From the NCBI GenBank assembly GCA_029378245.1, contig JARKIF010000009.1, forward strand, positions 2,377,335 to 2,441,334: a stretch of DNA of 64,000 nt, given 5' to 3'. Source of the stretch: Roridomyces roridus (Eukaryota > Basidiomycota > Agaricomycetes > Agaricales > Mycenaceae). The translations under genes and the position numbers were made by a program. This document shows, in pieces, positions 51,412 to 63,313 of the stretch. The notes under the pieces were generated by a model. It was given only the letters and a program-made list of their open reading frames with translations, had not been told where the DNA came from and ran no database searches. The stretch's first letter is position 1; every line of letters starts with the position of its first letter.

Positions 51412-54361
51412 ATGTCGGTCAAGGTCAAGACTGCGTGAGTTGTCGCCGCGCTCCAGGCACTCGGCCCTAATGCTTCAATAGCTTCAAAAATGCCAAGGCA
51501 ATCTCACCTTTGTACACGTCTGGTCCAGTCGCGACTACGCGGGATGGAACAAAAATTATAACCTGCATTGAAGAGCATGCTCTTCTCACCGACCTTGCTT
51601 CTGGGGTGGAGATATGTCGTTTTGCCGGGGTGCGTCCTTGTCTACTCTTCATAGTCCTCGTCTCATCCATGTAGGACACGGAAGCCATAACCGCAATGTG
51701 TCTTTCGCCCTCGGCAAAACATCTCCTCGTCTTCACGTCCTCTCTGTCGCTACGAATCTTCCAAGTTCCTGCGTCGGATGTTCCCCTTGCAAAGCATGTT
51801 CAGCCCATCCGCGTTGTGGCGCGTGCACACGATGCTCCGGTGCACTGTATGTACCGTCGACCCGACCTCGACATACCTGGCCTCCGGTTCAGCAGACGGA
51901 ATCGTGAAAGTGTGGGACATTGCTCGTGGTTTCATCACGCATGTCTTCAAAGGCCATGGCGGCGTTGTCAGCGCGCTCACTTTCGACTACCGCCTGGACC
52001 CCTCCTCGGTGAACCAGCAACACAAAATGCAACTCGTCACCGGGTCCATCGACACGCGAATCCGCATATTCGAGCTCACGGATAACGCGTCGCGCGGAAC
52101 TGGCACTCAAAAACCTCTGGCCGTGCTCGAAGGCCACGTTTCCGTTCCTCGCGGTCTGGACGTTTCTGTGGACGGAAAATGGTTGATTAGCGGTGGAAGA
52201 GATTCGGTGGTCTTGATATGGGATTTATCGTCCCTGCAGCAGCCCCCCGCAGCCAAAGGCAAGGGCAAAGACAAGGCTATCGGGCCGACTCTGGCAAAAA
52301 CTGTTCCAGTCTTGGAACGCGTCGAGGCAGTTGGGTGGCTGCACCCTGACGAGGATTTAACGGGGTCCAGCTCTGCTTCCGACAAGCTCCGGTTTTACAC
52401 TGGCGGCGAGAACGGCGTTGTTAAAATCTGGGAAGCTCGTGAAGGCAATGTGCTATTCACGCTCGGCACGCAACAGAACAAAATCTCGGACGACGAGGAA
52501 ACTCAGCGTCAGATCGTGGATGTCATGTAAGATTTTCTGTTCGTTCAACTGACTATGCTGACTATCTTCTAGGTATCTACCGGCTACATCTACAATTATT
52601 TCGGTCCACGCAGATCAGAACATCATCTTCCATTCTCTGTCGACCCACTCCTTGACGCGCCAACTTGTAGGCTTCAATGACGAGATCGTCGACGCCAGGT
52701 TCCTCTCGAGTTCCACTGCACGCGATTCGCATCTAGCGTTGGCGACAAACTCTTCTCTGATTCGCTGTCTATTCCGTTTCAAGTCCTCGACGCGCGACTA
52801 CTGGAAGGCCATACTGACATAGTCCTCTGTGTGGACTCTGGGGTCAACGGAACTGTCCTCGCCAGTGGTAGCAAGGACAAATCCGCTCGCGTTTGGGCAC
52901 CGTGGCAATCTAGCGATGCCTGGGGCTACGGCTGCGTCGCTGTCTGCGATGGACACGCCGAGAGCGTTGGTGCGATTCGCGCTTTCGCGGCAAGCGGGCA
53001 CCTCAGATTGGTCGTGGGGCGATGCGAGGCCCTGGGTTCATGTTCACAGGAAGCCAGGATCGGACGATAAAAATGTGGGATCTGTCGGATATTCCGATCT
53101 CGTGCGTGGAGGGCACGGAGCCTGTACGGTGCAAAAGTCTGAGCACGGTCAAGGCGCATGAGAAGGATATCAATGCGCTCGACGTCGCGCCCAATGATCG
53201 GTTCCTTGTATCGGGCTCGCAAGATCGGACGGCCAACGTCTATGCGATAGAGTATACTCGCAGTGGTGTTGGGGTGAAGGGCAGTTTGCGGTTGTTGGGG
53301 ACGTGCAAGGGACACAAGCGTGGCGTGTGGGCGGTGCGATTCGGGCGGGCGGAACGCGTGTTGGCGACGGGGAGCGGGGACAAGACGGTGCGACTGTGGA
53401 ATCTGGACGACTTTACTTGCGTCAGGACGTTCGAGGGGCACACAAACTCGGTCTTGAGGGTCGATTTTCTGAGTGCGGGGATGCAGATTGTGAGTGCGGG
53501 CTCGGATGGACTCGTGAAGCTGTGGAATGTGAAGGATGAGGAGTGTGTTGCGACGTTGGATAACCACGAGGACAAGGTTCGTTCATTGACACCGCGAGAA
53601 CTTGGCTTACATTGTTGCAGGTGTGGGCCCTTGCGGTAAGCCAGGATGAACGGACAATCGTTTCTGCGGCGGCAGATTCGGTGGTCACGTTCTGGCAGGA
53701 CTGCACAGAAGAACTGGAGCAAGAAAAGGAAGCTTCCCGTGCCGATTTGGTACTCAAGTATGCTCTTTTCTGTTTTATTCCGTGTCTGTTAGTGACTGGT
53801 TTTCAGAGAGCAAGACTTTTTGAATTATCTCGAGCTCAACGACTACCGCAAGGCGATCCAGCTGGCACTCTCCATGGGCCAGCCTGGACGGCTTTTGTCT
53901 TTGTTCAAAGACATTCGCGCGGCTGCTGCAGAGTCTGGCGCAGAATCTGCTTCCATCACGGGCCACGCGTCGGTGGATGAGGTGATCAGGACACTTGGTG
54001 GCTCGGACCTGGCCAAGTTGCTGCGATATGTGCGTGACTGGAACGCGGTTGCAAAGACGAGTATCGTCGCGCAGGGTGTGTTGCTTGCGATTATGAAACT
54101 GCGTTCTGCAGGACGACGTGATGGCTGCGTTTGGAGATGAAGTCAAGGAGACTGCGTTCTTGCAAGGGGAGGATGGTGGCGAGAAGGGCGTGGGCGGGAC
54201 GGCGCTCAAGGAGATGGTGGAAGCGCTGATTCCGTACACGGAGCGCCACCTTGCAAGGATGGACCGACTGGTTCAGGAGAGCTATATCGTGGATTACGTG
54301 CTCGGGGAGATGGACGACGGAATGTTTGACGGGGACGACTGGGGAGATGGATGTCGAGTAA
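51412..54361 (+). CDS. UTP13: U3 snoRNP component Utp13 (WD-repeat)
   Basis: The start MSVKVKTAFKNAKAISPLYT is spliced at 51431. Tandem WD repeats follow, for example ASGSADGIVKVWDIARGF, ISGGRDSVVLIWDLSS, LASGSKDKSARVWAPW, TGSQDRTIKMWDLSD, ATGSGDKTVRLWNLDD and SAGSDGLVKLWNVKD. The C-terminal helical Utp13 domain has FLNYLELNDYRKAIQLALSM and LAKLLRYVRDWNAVAKTSIV. It belongs to the t-UTP/UTP-B part of the small-subunit processome in the nucleolus. Extra bases near 52764, 52785, 52977 and 53039 disturb the frame. The end is probably the TAA at 54359-54361 (DVE); in the raw frame it would run to 54426. Confidence 0.87.
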
Positions 54362-54482
54362 TTGCTAGTAGTTACAAATATACATGCGTGGACACACTGC
54401 AGGATAGCGTCCATGAGCCCATATAACACAATAATCCCATAAGCATACGTCCGTCCCTGAAATCTAATACTATGGCATGGTT

Positions 54483-55452
54483 TCACGAGGCGGTGATGCG
54501 GCCGAGGCGGCAGCCATGGACGCAGTTGAATAGGAGGACCCAGTCGCCGGGATTGAGCCTTGATTTTGTGAGTTCGCCCTCTGCAGCCTCTCTTATTCGT
54601 TTATGTTGTAGCAACCACCGGCGGAGGACGCCGGGTAGGCATCCGGAGGCAAGCGGTGGTCTGCGGGGATCGTCAGAGTCAGATACGGGGATACGAATAT
54701 TACGGAACAACGGACGTTACCCATTCCTGCTCGAGATAAAAGGCGACAGTTTGAGACGGAGGCCTCGGTGATGTGCAGCTGAGAGTTGTACATGATCACG
54801 TCTGCATCGTCTGTGGGGAGCGAGGGGAGACCGACACGCGCACGGGAGGCGTTATACACGGTGCGCTCGGTCGTTTTCGTCGAAGTGAAGAGACCAGATG
54901 GGGGTGTCGGTTCAGGGTCAACGAAGAGAGTCATGGCGGGGCCATAGAGGGTTGCGCTGGATGCCAGTATGAGGTCAGGGAGGGCAAATGGCCGAATACC
55001 GACCTGTCCGTTAACGGCTTGGAGAAGGACGGAGAAGTTGGATCGATCTTGAAGGGTTTCACTGGGGACGCGGTGGCTGTCAAGAGGCCTGCTCGCGACA
55101 GAGTAACGCGAATCTGCGCCGATGAGTTGACTCTAGCACAAGATCAGTATGGCTTACTTTGAAGGCAGAGGCTGGGGCATCGCCGGCATAAGACGCGACG
55201 GCCTCTTGGCACTTGTGCAAGAGCGCGTCGTAGTCGAGGGCCTGTTGGGCGTCGGGCCATTCGTGCTGCCTCTAGATAAGCCGAGACCAGTAAACGCGAG
55301 ACAGAAGACTGACTGCGACCGCAGCCTCGCGCAGACGATCTAGGTGGTAGCCAAGGAGAAGCAACGGAGATGGGCGTGTCCTGTGCCGAGTTGTTCCACC
55401 TCAGGCGCTCCAGAGACTCATCAAAGCGGAGACTCGTGAGCAGATCGTACAT
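54483..55452 (-). CDS. 4-amino-4-deoxychorismate lyase (class-IV PLP enzyme, Abz2-like)
   Basis: Minus-strand exons give LLTSLRFDESLERLRWN, LLLGYHLDRLREAAVA, RQHEWPDAQQALDYDALLHK, SSAQIRVTLSRAGLLTAT, FTSTKTTERTVYNASRARVG, VIMYNSQLHITEASVSN, SGCLPGVLRRWLLQHKRIRE and GDWVLLFNCVHGCRLGRI. The TKT-T region holds the expected PLP lysine and T-E-x-S-x-N the phosphate contacts. The enzyme releases pyruvate from aminodeoxychorismate to make p-aminobenzoate for folate. One extra base near 55362 shifts the frame before LLLGYHL. It is convergent with UTP13. Confidence 0.82.
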
Positions 55453-55714
55453 GGCGGTGGCAAGAGAGAGAAGGCAGAAGTGAGCGTTTGTTGCTCAGTG
55501 CAGTCGGCAAGAGAGAGAAGCACGTCAATCACATTACATTTCTCCTTCGTCTCTGTTGCTGCACACGGTGTACTCTAGTATTAGAGATAATTTATCGCTA
55601 CAGCTCGCTGCGCAATGAACAGCAGTGGCAACTGGGGTAACGCCCCTCGGATCACGTGCAACCGCCTACTTCAAGGGAACCCGAGGCCCACTTCCCTTGC
55701 TTTCTGCCACCAAG
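55453..55714. other. Short divergent spacer
   Basis: Promoter space between the aminodeoxychorismate lyase and the NBR1-like gene. An upstream ATG at 55625 is in frame with the NBR1 start and could extend the protein by 30 residues; conservation favours 55715. Confidence 0.4.
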
Positions 55715-58700
55715 ATGCCCACCACAGTCAAAGCCACCTACAGAGGCGAACTCCGGCGTCTCTCCTTCAAGACCTTCCCTACGTACGAGCAGCTGTACGA
55801 ACAGGTACGAACCTCCGCACAAGCCGCGTAAGCCGGCGCTTATCCGTTGCTCCCCAGCTGTACCGCGTATTCCCTATCAGCCACAACTACTATCTTTCCA
55901 ACCTTCTCTTCACTCCAGACTCGTCCAAGGCCTCTGTACAGATTGCCGTCGAGGTGCACAACGTAGACCAGTACTCGGCTGCCACTGCTCCCTACGAGTC
56001 CCAGTCCTGGGCCAATCCGATGCTCAGGTTCACCATCTTCGACGAGACTCCCCACAAGCTGCCTGCCGGCTTTGTTCCCTACGACTCGACAGTCCAAGCC
56101 CCGTTCAGTTCCTCCCCCTCCTGTCATACTCTCAACCATGGACTTTGATCCCAGTCAGCCGCAGCATCACACGCCGCAGTCGACCTCCCAAACGTCCTGC
56201 TGCGCCGTAAGCCAGGGAAAGATTGAAATGGAGGAGCTCGTTACCAAGTTCAAGCAAGATCTTGACCATATCCTCCAGTCCTTCCTTCGGCACACCGCCC
56301 CTGAGCACTACCCCTGCTTCAGCATATGCCGTCCTTCACTCCTCCTTCCTCTTCATTCTGTTTGTTCAAGTACTGCAGCACCTGCGCAAAGATCTTCCAA
56401 GGGCCCTGGTTTGCGTGCGAGAATTGTAGCATTGTCCTTGTATGTCGCCTTGTCTCATCACTCCTTCTCTGCTCACCAGACGCTCAGTGCCTCGGTTGCA
56501 ACGACAAACAGGCGCAAAGCAACAGCTTTTGTGTCACGGCCATGGCCCCGCACGCGATGAAGAAGGAGGTCTGCGCTGCCTGTCCTGCGGAATCCACTCC
56601 GCAGCCCACCCAGTTCAATGGATGGGTTACAGCCCAGCAAGGTTACTGCCCTGCGTATCCGTTTGGTCTCCCCGCTACCCATCAGTGCCGTTCATCCCTG
56701 CCGCTCCCGCACTGCCCACTGCAGCGCCTCTGCCGCCTGTCGTCACGGCTTCAAGCTCCTCAAGTGCCTGCGCCCCCTGTTATCCACCGTGGCGTCGTCT
56801 GTGACATCTGTGACGACGTCATTGAAGGCATCAGGCACAAATGCTTGGATTGCCCAGACTACGATCTGTGCACCCAATGCATTACCTCTGGCGGTGCCGA
56901 GCGCCACAATGCGTTCCACGAGTTCCTAGAGATCAAGGAGCCTGGTCGTGTCATTGTGCACACCGTTTACTCGGGCGATGGGGAAAGGGAAACGCCTGTA
57001 CCGGTTCGCCAGACATCTGTGGCCCCGCAACAAGTTGAACAGCCTGCGGTCCATTACGCGACGTGCAATCTGTGCGACTCGAGGATCCGAGGTGATCGTT
57101 ATGTGTGTATCCACGTTTGTTGCTCCCTTGCGCCATGATTGATTGTCCCATGTTTAGAAATGCGCAGGCTGCCCAGATTTCGATACCTGCTCCAATTGCT
57201 TCAGGTATGACCTTCAGCGCCGTCATATGATAAATACTAATATATCCATAGCATTACGCGCGAGCAACATCCGCACCATCCTTTCGTTAAGCTGCACAAT
57301 GCATCCGATTATATTGTCCGTTTCATTCCTGCTGTCTCTCGCATTGATCTGATTCTCTGTTCAGCGCCGTGATGCTCCAGCAGCTCCCATGCACCTCGTT
57401 ACTTGCGACGGTTGCCGCAAGCCCGTCTACGGCATTCGCTACAAGTGCATGCACCCCGACTGCCCTGATTTCGATTTGTGCGAAAACTGCGAGGCATTCC
57501 CCATCTCGATGCACCCGGACAACCATCCACTGCTCAAGATGCGGTCGCCGGACACAGTGGTGCCGACGGTTTACCGCGTTGGTCAGACAACGTTGATTCA
57601 TCAGCCAAGATCCCCCTCGTTCCCCAAGCCCCCCTCTCGTGTTCCTTCCCCGTCGTTCGAACGGGGCTACATGGCGAACCCCAATGTTCGTAGCAACACC
57701 ATGCCGGCAACAGTTCTTTGAGAATATTATTCCTGCGCCCCCGTCCCCCTTCTTCTTCAGGTCTGAGAGCTCCCGTTCCAGCTCGCCCGTCACGGCTTAC
57801 CACCAACCTCCGTACGTGGCCCGTCCGTCGTCTCAGACTATGCCCGGGGGACTCTACGGTCCCGGTGGACTTTATGACGAGCCTGCATTCGCCCGTCAAC
57901 CGCAGCCCTGGAATGCGTATCGGAACGAGTTGTTCGCGCCCCCACAACCCACGGTATCCCGCTTTTCCCACTCACCGTCGCCCTCTCCCCCGCTCGTCCA
58001 TGATCGCACCCATGATGATTTATCCCGTTCCCCGTCTCCGGCACCCCCTTTGCGTCAGGCGACCTGGGCGCCCGTTCGGGAGTACCCACGTTGGGATGAC
58101 GACCAGGCGGAGAGACTTGCCCGTGAACGGCGCGAGGCCATGGCTCATTTGGTCCAATCGACACGGGACCTGGAGAATCGCTTGGATGCACAGGAAGTTC
58201 TGTGGGGTGCTGCCGCCGTGCCACCCGTCTCCGTCCCAGCTGTTCCTGAACCTTCCTTCCCGAGCTTTTGGCCCAAGTCTTCCGATGAATTGCGGCACTT
58301 GATGCACCAAGAGCAGGAACTTGGAACACCTGTGATAGATGCATTCTCGCGGCTGACGGTTCAGGAAGAGCCGGCGGTGATGGATTCGCCTTTGACCGGA
58401 GAGGCGCTCTTGAACCCTCCGATTGAAGCTGACAAAGGTTCCGTTTCCGTCGTCCAAGGCGCCTTCGACGTTCAGCCACTTCGCTCGCTGCTCTGCTCAA
58501 CGGCTATGAGAGCGAGAGTGAGGTGCCGCCGCCGCCAGCACCCAGGGCGAGCTTCGTGAACGATTTGACGCTACCGGATGGGCAGATTTTTCCTCCTGGC
58601 GCCGAGTTTATGAAGTGCTGGCAGATGGTGAACAGCGGGGAGGTGGATTGGCCTGCTGAGACGAGGCTTGTCTACGTTGCTGGGGAGCGGCTTACGAATG

Positions 58701-59217
58701 GGCCTGCCTAGTGTGACGATCGGAGCGGTCAAGGTTGGCGCGCAGGTGGAGCTTTGGACACCTGAACTCAAGGCACCCGAGGCCACTGGGCGCTATGTGA
58801 GCTACTGGCGTCTGCGTGATGGCAAGGGTGTCCTGTTTGGCGATAGCATCTGGATCGAGTACGTTTTTTTTTCCTTACCGAGGATCGTTATACTGACGAT
58901 GAATTTTAGTATCAACGTGGCCGAGACCCAGTCCAACGGGTCGTCGCTCAGCTCGTCGTCGATTATCGTAATGCCACCCAAGGCGGGGTCAGTCTATTTC
59001 GGCGTCGGCGGCTGCCACGGAAGCGGTTGTCACTGCGGCGGAAATAGAGGAGGATTCTGACGATGACTCCTCGGACGCTTCTTCTGTGTCGCTGATTAGC
59101 ATGCCGTCCGAGGACGATGAGGAATGGGCATCTGTCGCCCCGGCGGAGGAACCTCAGGGACAACGGTATGTCGTGTTGTACGACGATGCCTCGAGCGAGT
59201 CGTCGAACGAGCGGTGA
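55715..59217 (+). CDS. NBR1: NBR1-type selective autophagy receptor
   Basis: Domain order: PB1 (MPTTVKATYRGELRRLSF...HNYYLSNLLFTPD), Cys-rich ZZ-type fingers (CSTCAKIFQGPWFACENC; VVCDICDDVIEGIRHKCLDC; ATCNLCDSRIRGDRYKC; VTCDGCRKPVYGIRYKCMHP), a disordered Ser/Pro linker, the FW domain (FVNDLTLPDGQIFPPGAEFM, CWQMVNSGEVDWPAETRLVY, GRYVSYWRLRDGKGVLFGD) and an acidic tail. FW plus ZZ defines NBR1, which links ubiquitinated or ER/peroxisomal cargo to Atg8. The tail holds DEEWASV, a textbook Atg8-interacting motif, and a second candidate YVVL. No UBA domain is seen. Single-base breaks near 56120, 57703, 58472, 58699 and 58990 interrupt the frame. Confidence 0.87.
59125..59136 (+). other. Candidate Atg8-interacting (AIM/LIR) motif, W-A-S-V
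   Basis: In the acidic C-terminus of the NBR1-like protein, EDDEEWASV fits the core pattern W-x-x-L/I/V preceded by acidic residues and by phosphorylatable Ser-rich sequence. This is where NBR1 proteins often bind Atg8. Binding is inferred from the motif only. Confidence 0.65.
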
Positions 59218-59315
59218 GCAAGAGATTTAGTACTATACAAGAAACTAAGAGGTGCTGGGATCTATTTACTGTAAACACGATACATACGTGAAATAAAGTG
59301 TCTTTTGACCACCAT

Positions 59316-60102
59316 GCCTGCTCCCGATTACTTGACGCTGCTTTTCGGGCGATACAGAGAGACACCAGAGACGAGGCCCTTTGTTACGCTCGACGTTCGC
59401 GCAGTCGCTGGATGGGAAGATTGGTGCAAAGGGAGGGAGGCCGATTGCTCTTAGCGGGTCGGAGAGTATGCGGATGACGCACTGGATGCGGACGATGCAT
59501 GATGGGATTTTGGTTGGGAGTGGGACGGCGGTGGGGGACGATCCGCAGTTGAATAGTACGTTGCTCTCCTCAGTCAGTTTTTCGTGTTGCTGATGAAAAG
59601 GTGAACAGCGAGACATATTCCGGCTGGAGAACCGCACGAGGCGCCGACGCCGATCGTGCTGGATAGTGGACTGAGGATGTCTGTTGGGTGCAAGCTGGTG
59701 AGGAATTATGATATGGGACGAGGGGTGGGGAAGCAGCCGTGGGTTGTGGGTGTTTTGCCGTCCGAGGAGAAGGGGGCGTGGGAGGACAGGCGGAAGGCTC
59801 TGGAGAATGTCGGAGTGAAGGTCCTCGTGCTGGATGGCGTTGGGCTGAAAGAGATGCTGGGAGTGCTGAGGAAGGCGGGCATTGAGAGGTTGATGGTGGA
59901 GGGCGGGGCGAGAGTGATCAAGTCGTTCCTCGACGCGTCGGATGTGGCGGATACGCTGCTGATTACGACGGCGCCGGTGCTCGTGGGTGAGGATGGTGTA
60001 GGCTGGAGCGCGTCGGGGTCGATGAAATTGGAGGTCGTCGAGACGCGGATGGAGGGCCGAGATAACGTGGTCGCCTTTTTCGCACGTTCTTCGGCTGTGT
60101 AG
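59316..60102 (+). CDS. RIB7: Rib7-like diaminohydroxyphosphoribosylaminopyrimidine reductase
   Basis: The start MPAPDYLTLLFGRYRETPET has a CCACC context. The reductase core follows: TFAQSLDGKIGAKGGRPIAL, MTHWMRTMHDGILVGSGTAV, GDDPQLN | TRHIPAGEPHEAPTPIVLDS and GIERLMVEGGARVIKSFL. These are RibD-C/Rib7 signatures; the enzyme reduces 2,5-diamino-6-ribosylamino-pyrimidinone phosphate with NADPH in riboflavin synthesis. One intron starts at 59555. One extra base near 59390 must be skipped between RPFVTL and TFAQSLDG. It follows NBR1 on the same strand at 98 bp. Confidence 0.88.
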
Positions 60103-60544
60103 ATCCCGCCGCAAGCCTTGTGCACACAATTCTCCGGTGAAATAGGAAGAGAAAAGGAAGAAAAAACTTGGCTTTTGCTCGTTTCGGGTGTCGGGCAGGG
60201 CGGGGTACGCATGGCTGCGCTTGAAGGTTCAAACGTTCAATACTGTTCAATGCATACGTATAAGGAAAGTGTCATCTTCTGCTTCTGACCGTCTCGATGG
60301 AACACCCACCACTGCGGAATCTCGCACGGGAAGATGGCACATTAAATAGCTCGCGGTTGCCTCGCAGCCTGCCCTCGTCGCCACTATCGTCGCCCCCATC
60401 CAGCAAGACGCCGGGAGGGTCCAGAACATTTCAACTCTTGACGTATTCCATGACGCTTTGAAATTGATTACCGAGGAAGCGCGATTTTCTTTTCTGGGAA
60501 GACAGACAGCTCTCTTGTTGCTACCGCCAGGGCGCCCAGCGCCT

Positions 60545-62529
60545 ATGCCCATGGCCTGGTTCTCCGGAGCTGCCAACAGGCTCAAGGACCTCCCCGACTT
60601 GGACTACGATGGCAAGGCCCTTCCACCGACGCCTGGCTTCAAGCCACCACCGCCCTCGATCGCACAGCTGGCCATGCCATCTCCAGACGAGTCCTCTTCG
60701 CCATCGGGCTCGTCCAACGCCTCCCACGAGCCTGAGGAACACCTCGTAGCTCTTCCGAGACGCCCCAATCGGCTCAGAAAGCCACCGCCGTCGAGCTATC
60801 CCTTCTCTTTCATCCCAGAGGAATTCGGTTCAACTAGCGCCAACTGTCCAGTCCCCAACTTCCCTTACATCTTTCACCGGTCGACACCCGCCAGTCCTGC
60901 AACCAGCTTCGTCGCTGCCGCGACACGTCCCGTCTCGATGCATGCACCGTCTCCCAGACGCAAACTGGCGAAACGGCGAACGTCAGACACCCCGAGTGAA
61001 CCTCCACCGGTGCCCCCCAAATCTCGAAGGAGTTCATTCAGCAGTTTCTTCCTACGTCGCAAAAGTACCATGGACACGGTCAGCACTCCGAGCGACGAGG
61101 ATCGCGGAGAGGCACAGCTTCCGCCGCCGAGCCCGCTCAGTAGTGTCAGTGTCCCATTCATTTCGCCTTTCGTTATCTCAATCCTCCGTGTCTAGCCTTC
61201 CCTCGGACGTCATTCCCGAGATGAAGTAAAATTCAATCCAGGCGAACCGCCCGTCGGATGGAAATCTACCGTATCATTATCATTACCTCCAGAGGAACCT
61301 CCACCCATACGTTCGCGTCCAAAACCGGCTTTCATAGTTGGCGACGAATGCGAAAGCCCACGGAGCACCAGCCCAGTCGCCACCCCTCGTCCACCTCTTG
61401 TCCGCCGTGACGCAGCAACTACATCTCCGAGGCGTCGTTGGACCCTCGCGATGGCTCTTACGGACGATGCCATTTCGGACGAGCTTTTGGTCGAAAAGCT
61501 CGAGGCATTGCGCAGCCGCAGTCGATCGCGCGTCGACTCGTTCCACCACAGTGATACAGAGACCGACGAATGGCTTTGGGCGGCATATGATGATGAGCTC
61601 GAAGACTCAACGCCCCCGCCGCCAGTCCCGGAAAAAGACGTACCAGTGAAACTGCCTGCGCCGGTGTCCATGTCTTCACTGCCTGCACCGTGACTGCAAC
61701 ATGGCAGAATGCCCGTCGTGCCCTATTGACATGCCGTGACCTCGTGCGTACCGAACGCCATTATTTGGCTGCGTTGAAGGTGCTGCTCATCGGCGGGACC
61801 CGTCAACCACCTCCCCCATTAATGCGTGCTTATGCGAGTGCACTGGCGCGTGAGAGTGCAGAGCTGCTGCAACGCATGGAGGAGGACCCGACTGCTTGGG
61901 GAGTTGCCGCGGCTTTTTTGGCGCAGGAAGAGGCTTTGGAGAGTGCGCTTGTGGCCTGGTGTGGTGTCGTTGGCTCCTGGTTTACCGATTCACGAAAGAG
62001 CGGTACGGCTCCGCGTCGGCTGAGCAAACGGCAGCATTCGGGCTCGGAACGTGGGATGAGCCAACAACGCCGACAAAGTGGCGGTTTCGACGCGAATCGA
62101 TTACCTCGCTTTCTGACTTGCCAAACCCGCCGCCGTCTACGCAGTCTTCACCTGTGGTGCCGACTGTCGTTTCGGTGCGGTCTTCGGGATCTGTGAGGTC
62201 GGTGCTTTCGGCTGGAGCGCCTGCAGTTGATTTGCAGCGGTCGAAGAGTCGGGACAAGGGCATGGACAAGGATCCACGACCAGCAGTCAGGGAGCTTGCC
62301 ATTCTGCCTGTGCAGCGTGTTATGCGGTATGTTCTCTTGTATCGGGGTGCGTTCACTTTCTTCTTCTTCTCCTAATACAAGCTAACAAAATGTAGATCTT
62401 CTACAACACACTCCGCCGAATAGTGCTGCGAGGGGACTCGTCGCCCAGGCTGTGGAGACTGCGCTAAGGATCGCTCAACGGTGTGACCGCGCACAGGGCA
62501 ACTCGGCGTTCTTGCGACGCCAAGCGTAG
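60545..62529 (+). CDS. Dbl-homology (RhoGEF) domain protein
   Basis: The N-terminal half is disordered and Pro-rich (LPPTPGFKPPPPSI; SEPPPVPPKSRRSS, possible SH3 ligands). The DH domain begins NARRALLTCRDLVRTERHYL, continues AELLQRMEEDPTAWGVAAAF and ends ILPVQRVMRYVLLYRDLLQH, TPPNSAARGLVAQAVETALR. These are conserved regions 1 and 3 of RhoGEFs, which load GTP on Rho/Cdc42 GTPases. No PH domain follows. Frame changes near 61692 and 61983 and between 61190 and 61330 are needed, so either indels or unseen introns exist. The start is uncertain: the frame is open upstream to about 60352. Confidence 0.72.
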
Positions 62530-63313
62530 CCGTTCCGCACTTCCAAAAAGGCACCCATCATATTTTATTTTGGCCTCCACTCCCACCGACTGCAGATCAG
62601 AAACGATTCAGAAAAGCCACTATCGCATGCATTGATTCATTTCACCCATGTACTACCATTCAACACGCCCATTCGATGTTTCCATGCTTTCCACGTTCTG
62701 CATCCGCTTGCTTCACGAATGAACCCAAGAACACTTTGACTCCCCCGACCATCGGATGACTCCAAGTTCTGCGCCACCACCTGACGGGTTCTGCAATTCA
62801 AGATCCAAGTTTGTTTTGTTCCACGCACATGCATGCCTTCTTCCATCTAGACGACCTCACTCAATCTCTCGCATCCGATATACCCCTCAAATTCATCTAT
62901 ACTTATATACACGCACGCACGCCGCACACGCTATGCATCGTTTTTGTAACTTTTACAGATGTACGATTAGCTGCTCGGCCATTTTCTTATACATACATAC
63001 AGACACAGTACAGTGTATTATCTTATCTAGCGGTACATATACTACTACGCGCATTTTATTTGAGGCGAGATGAACCTGAGCGGCGGGAGAACGATCACGA
63101 GACAGACATCAACTTGCATCGGCACCATTTCCTTCATTCACAAAACGACCGCCGCAAGCCGACTCGACAGAGACCACAAGCCGATTCGCCGCAAGACGTC
63201 CCGATCTCTCTTTTCTCACTCTGTTGAGATTCGTACTTGGGGCAGTCATCTCTTGCTCTTCGTCTTCTTGACAGAATGCCGCCGCCGAAGCCCGCGACTT
63301 CCCAGGCGCCATT
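62530..63313. other. Intergenic region, no gene seen
   Basis: About 780 bp between the DH gene and the second hydrolase copy. It contains AT-rich CATACATACA/TATACGCACG stretches near 62890-63010 and a C/T-rich leader before 63314. No protein, RNA gene or mobile element was recognised. Confidence 0.45.

Noticed and set aside
60247..60585. 112-residue minus-strand frame near the RIB7 3' end
   Set aside because: No recognisable domain, overlaps the likely 5' part of the DH-domain gene, and has no splice partners.
34354..62000. Programmed +1 frameshifting as an explanation for the many frame breaks
   Set aside because: The sites share no slippery heptamer or stop context, lie in unrelated genes and occur only in part of the window, so errors or indels are simpler.
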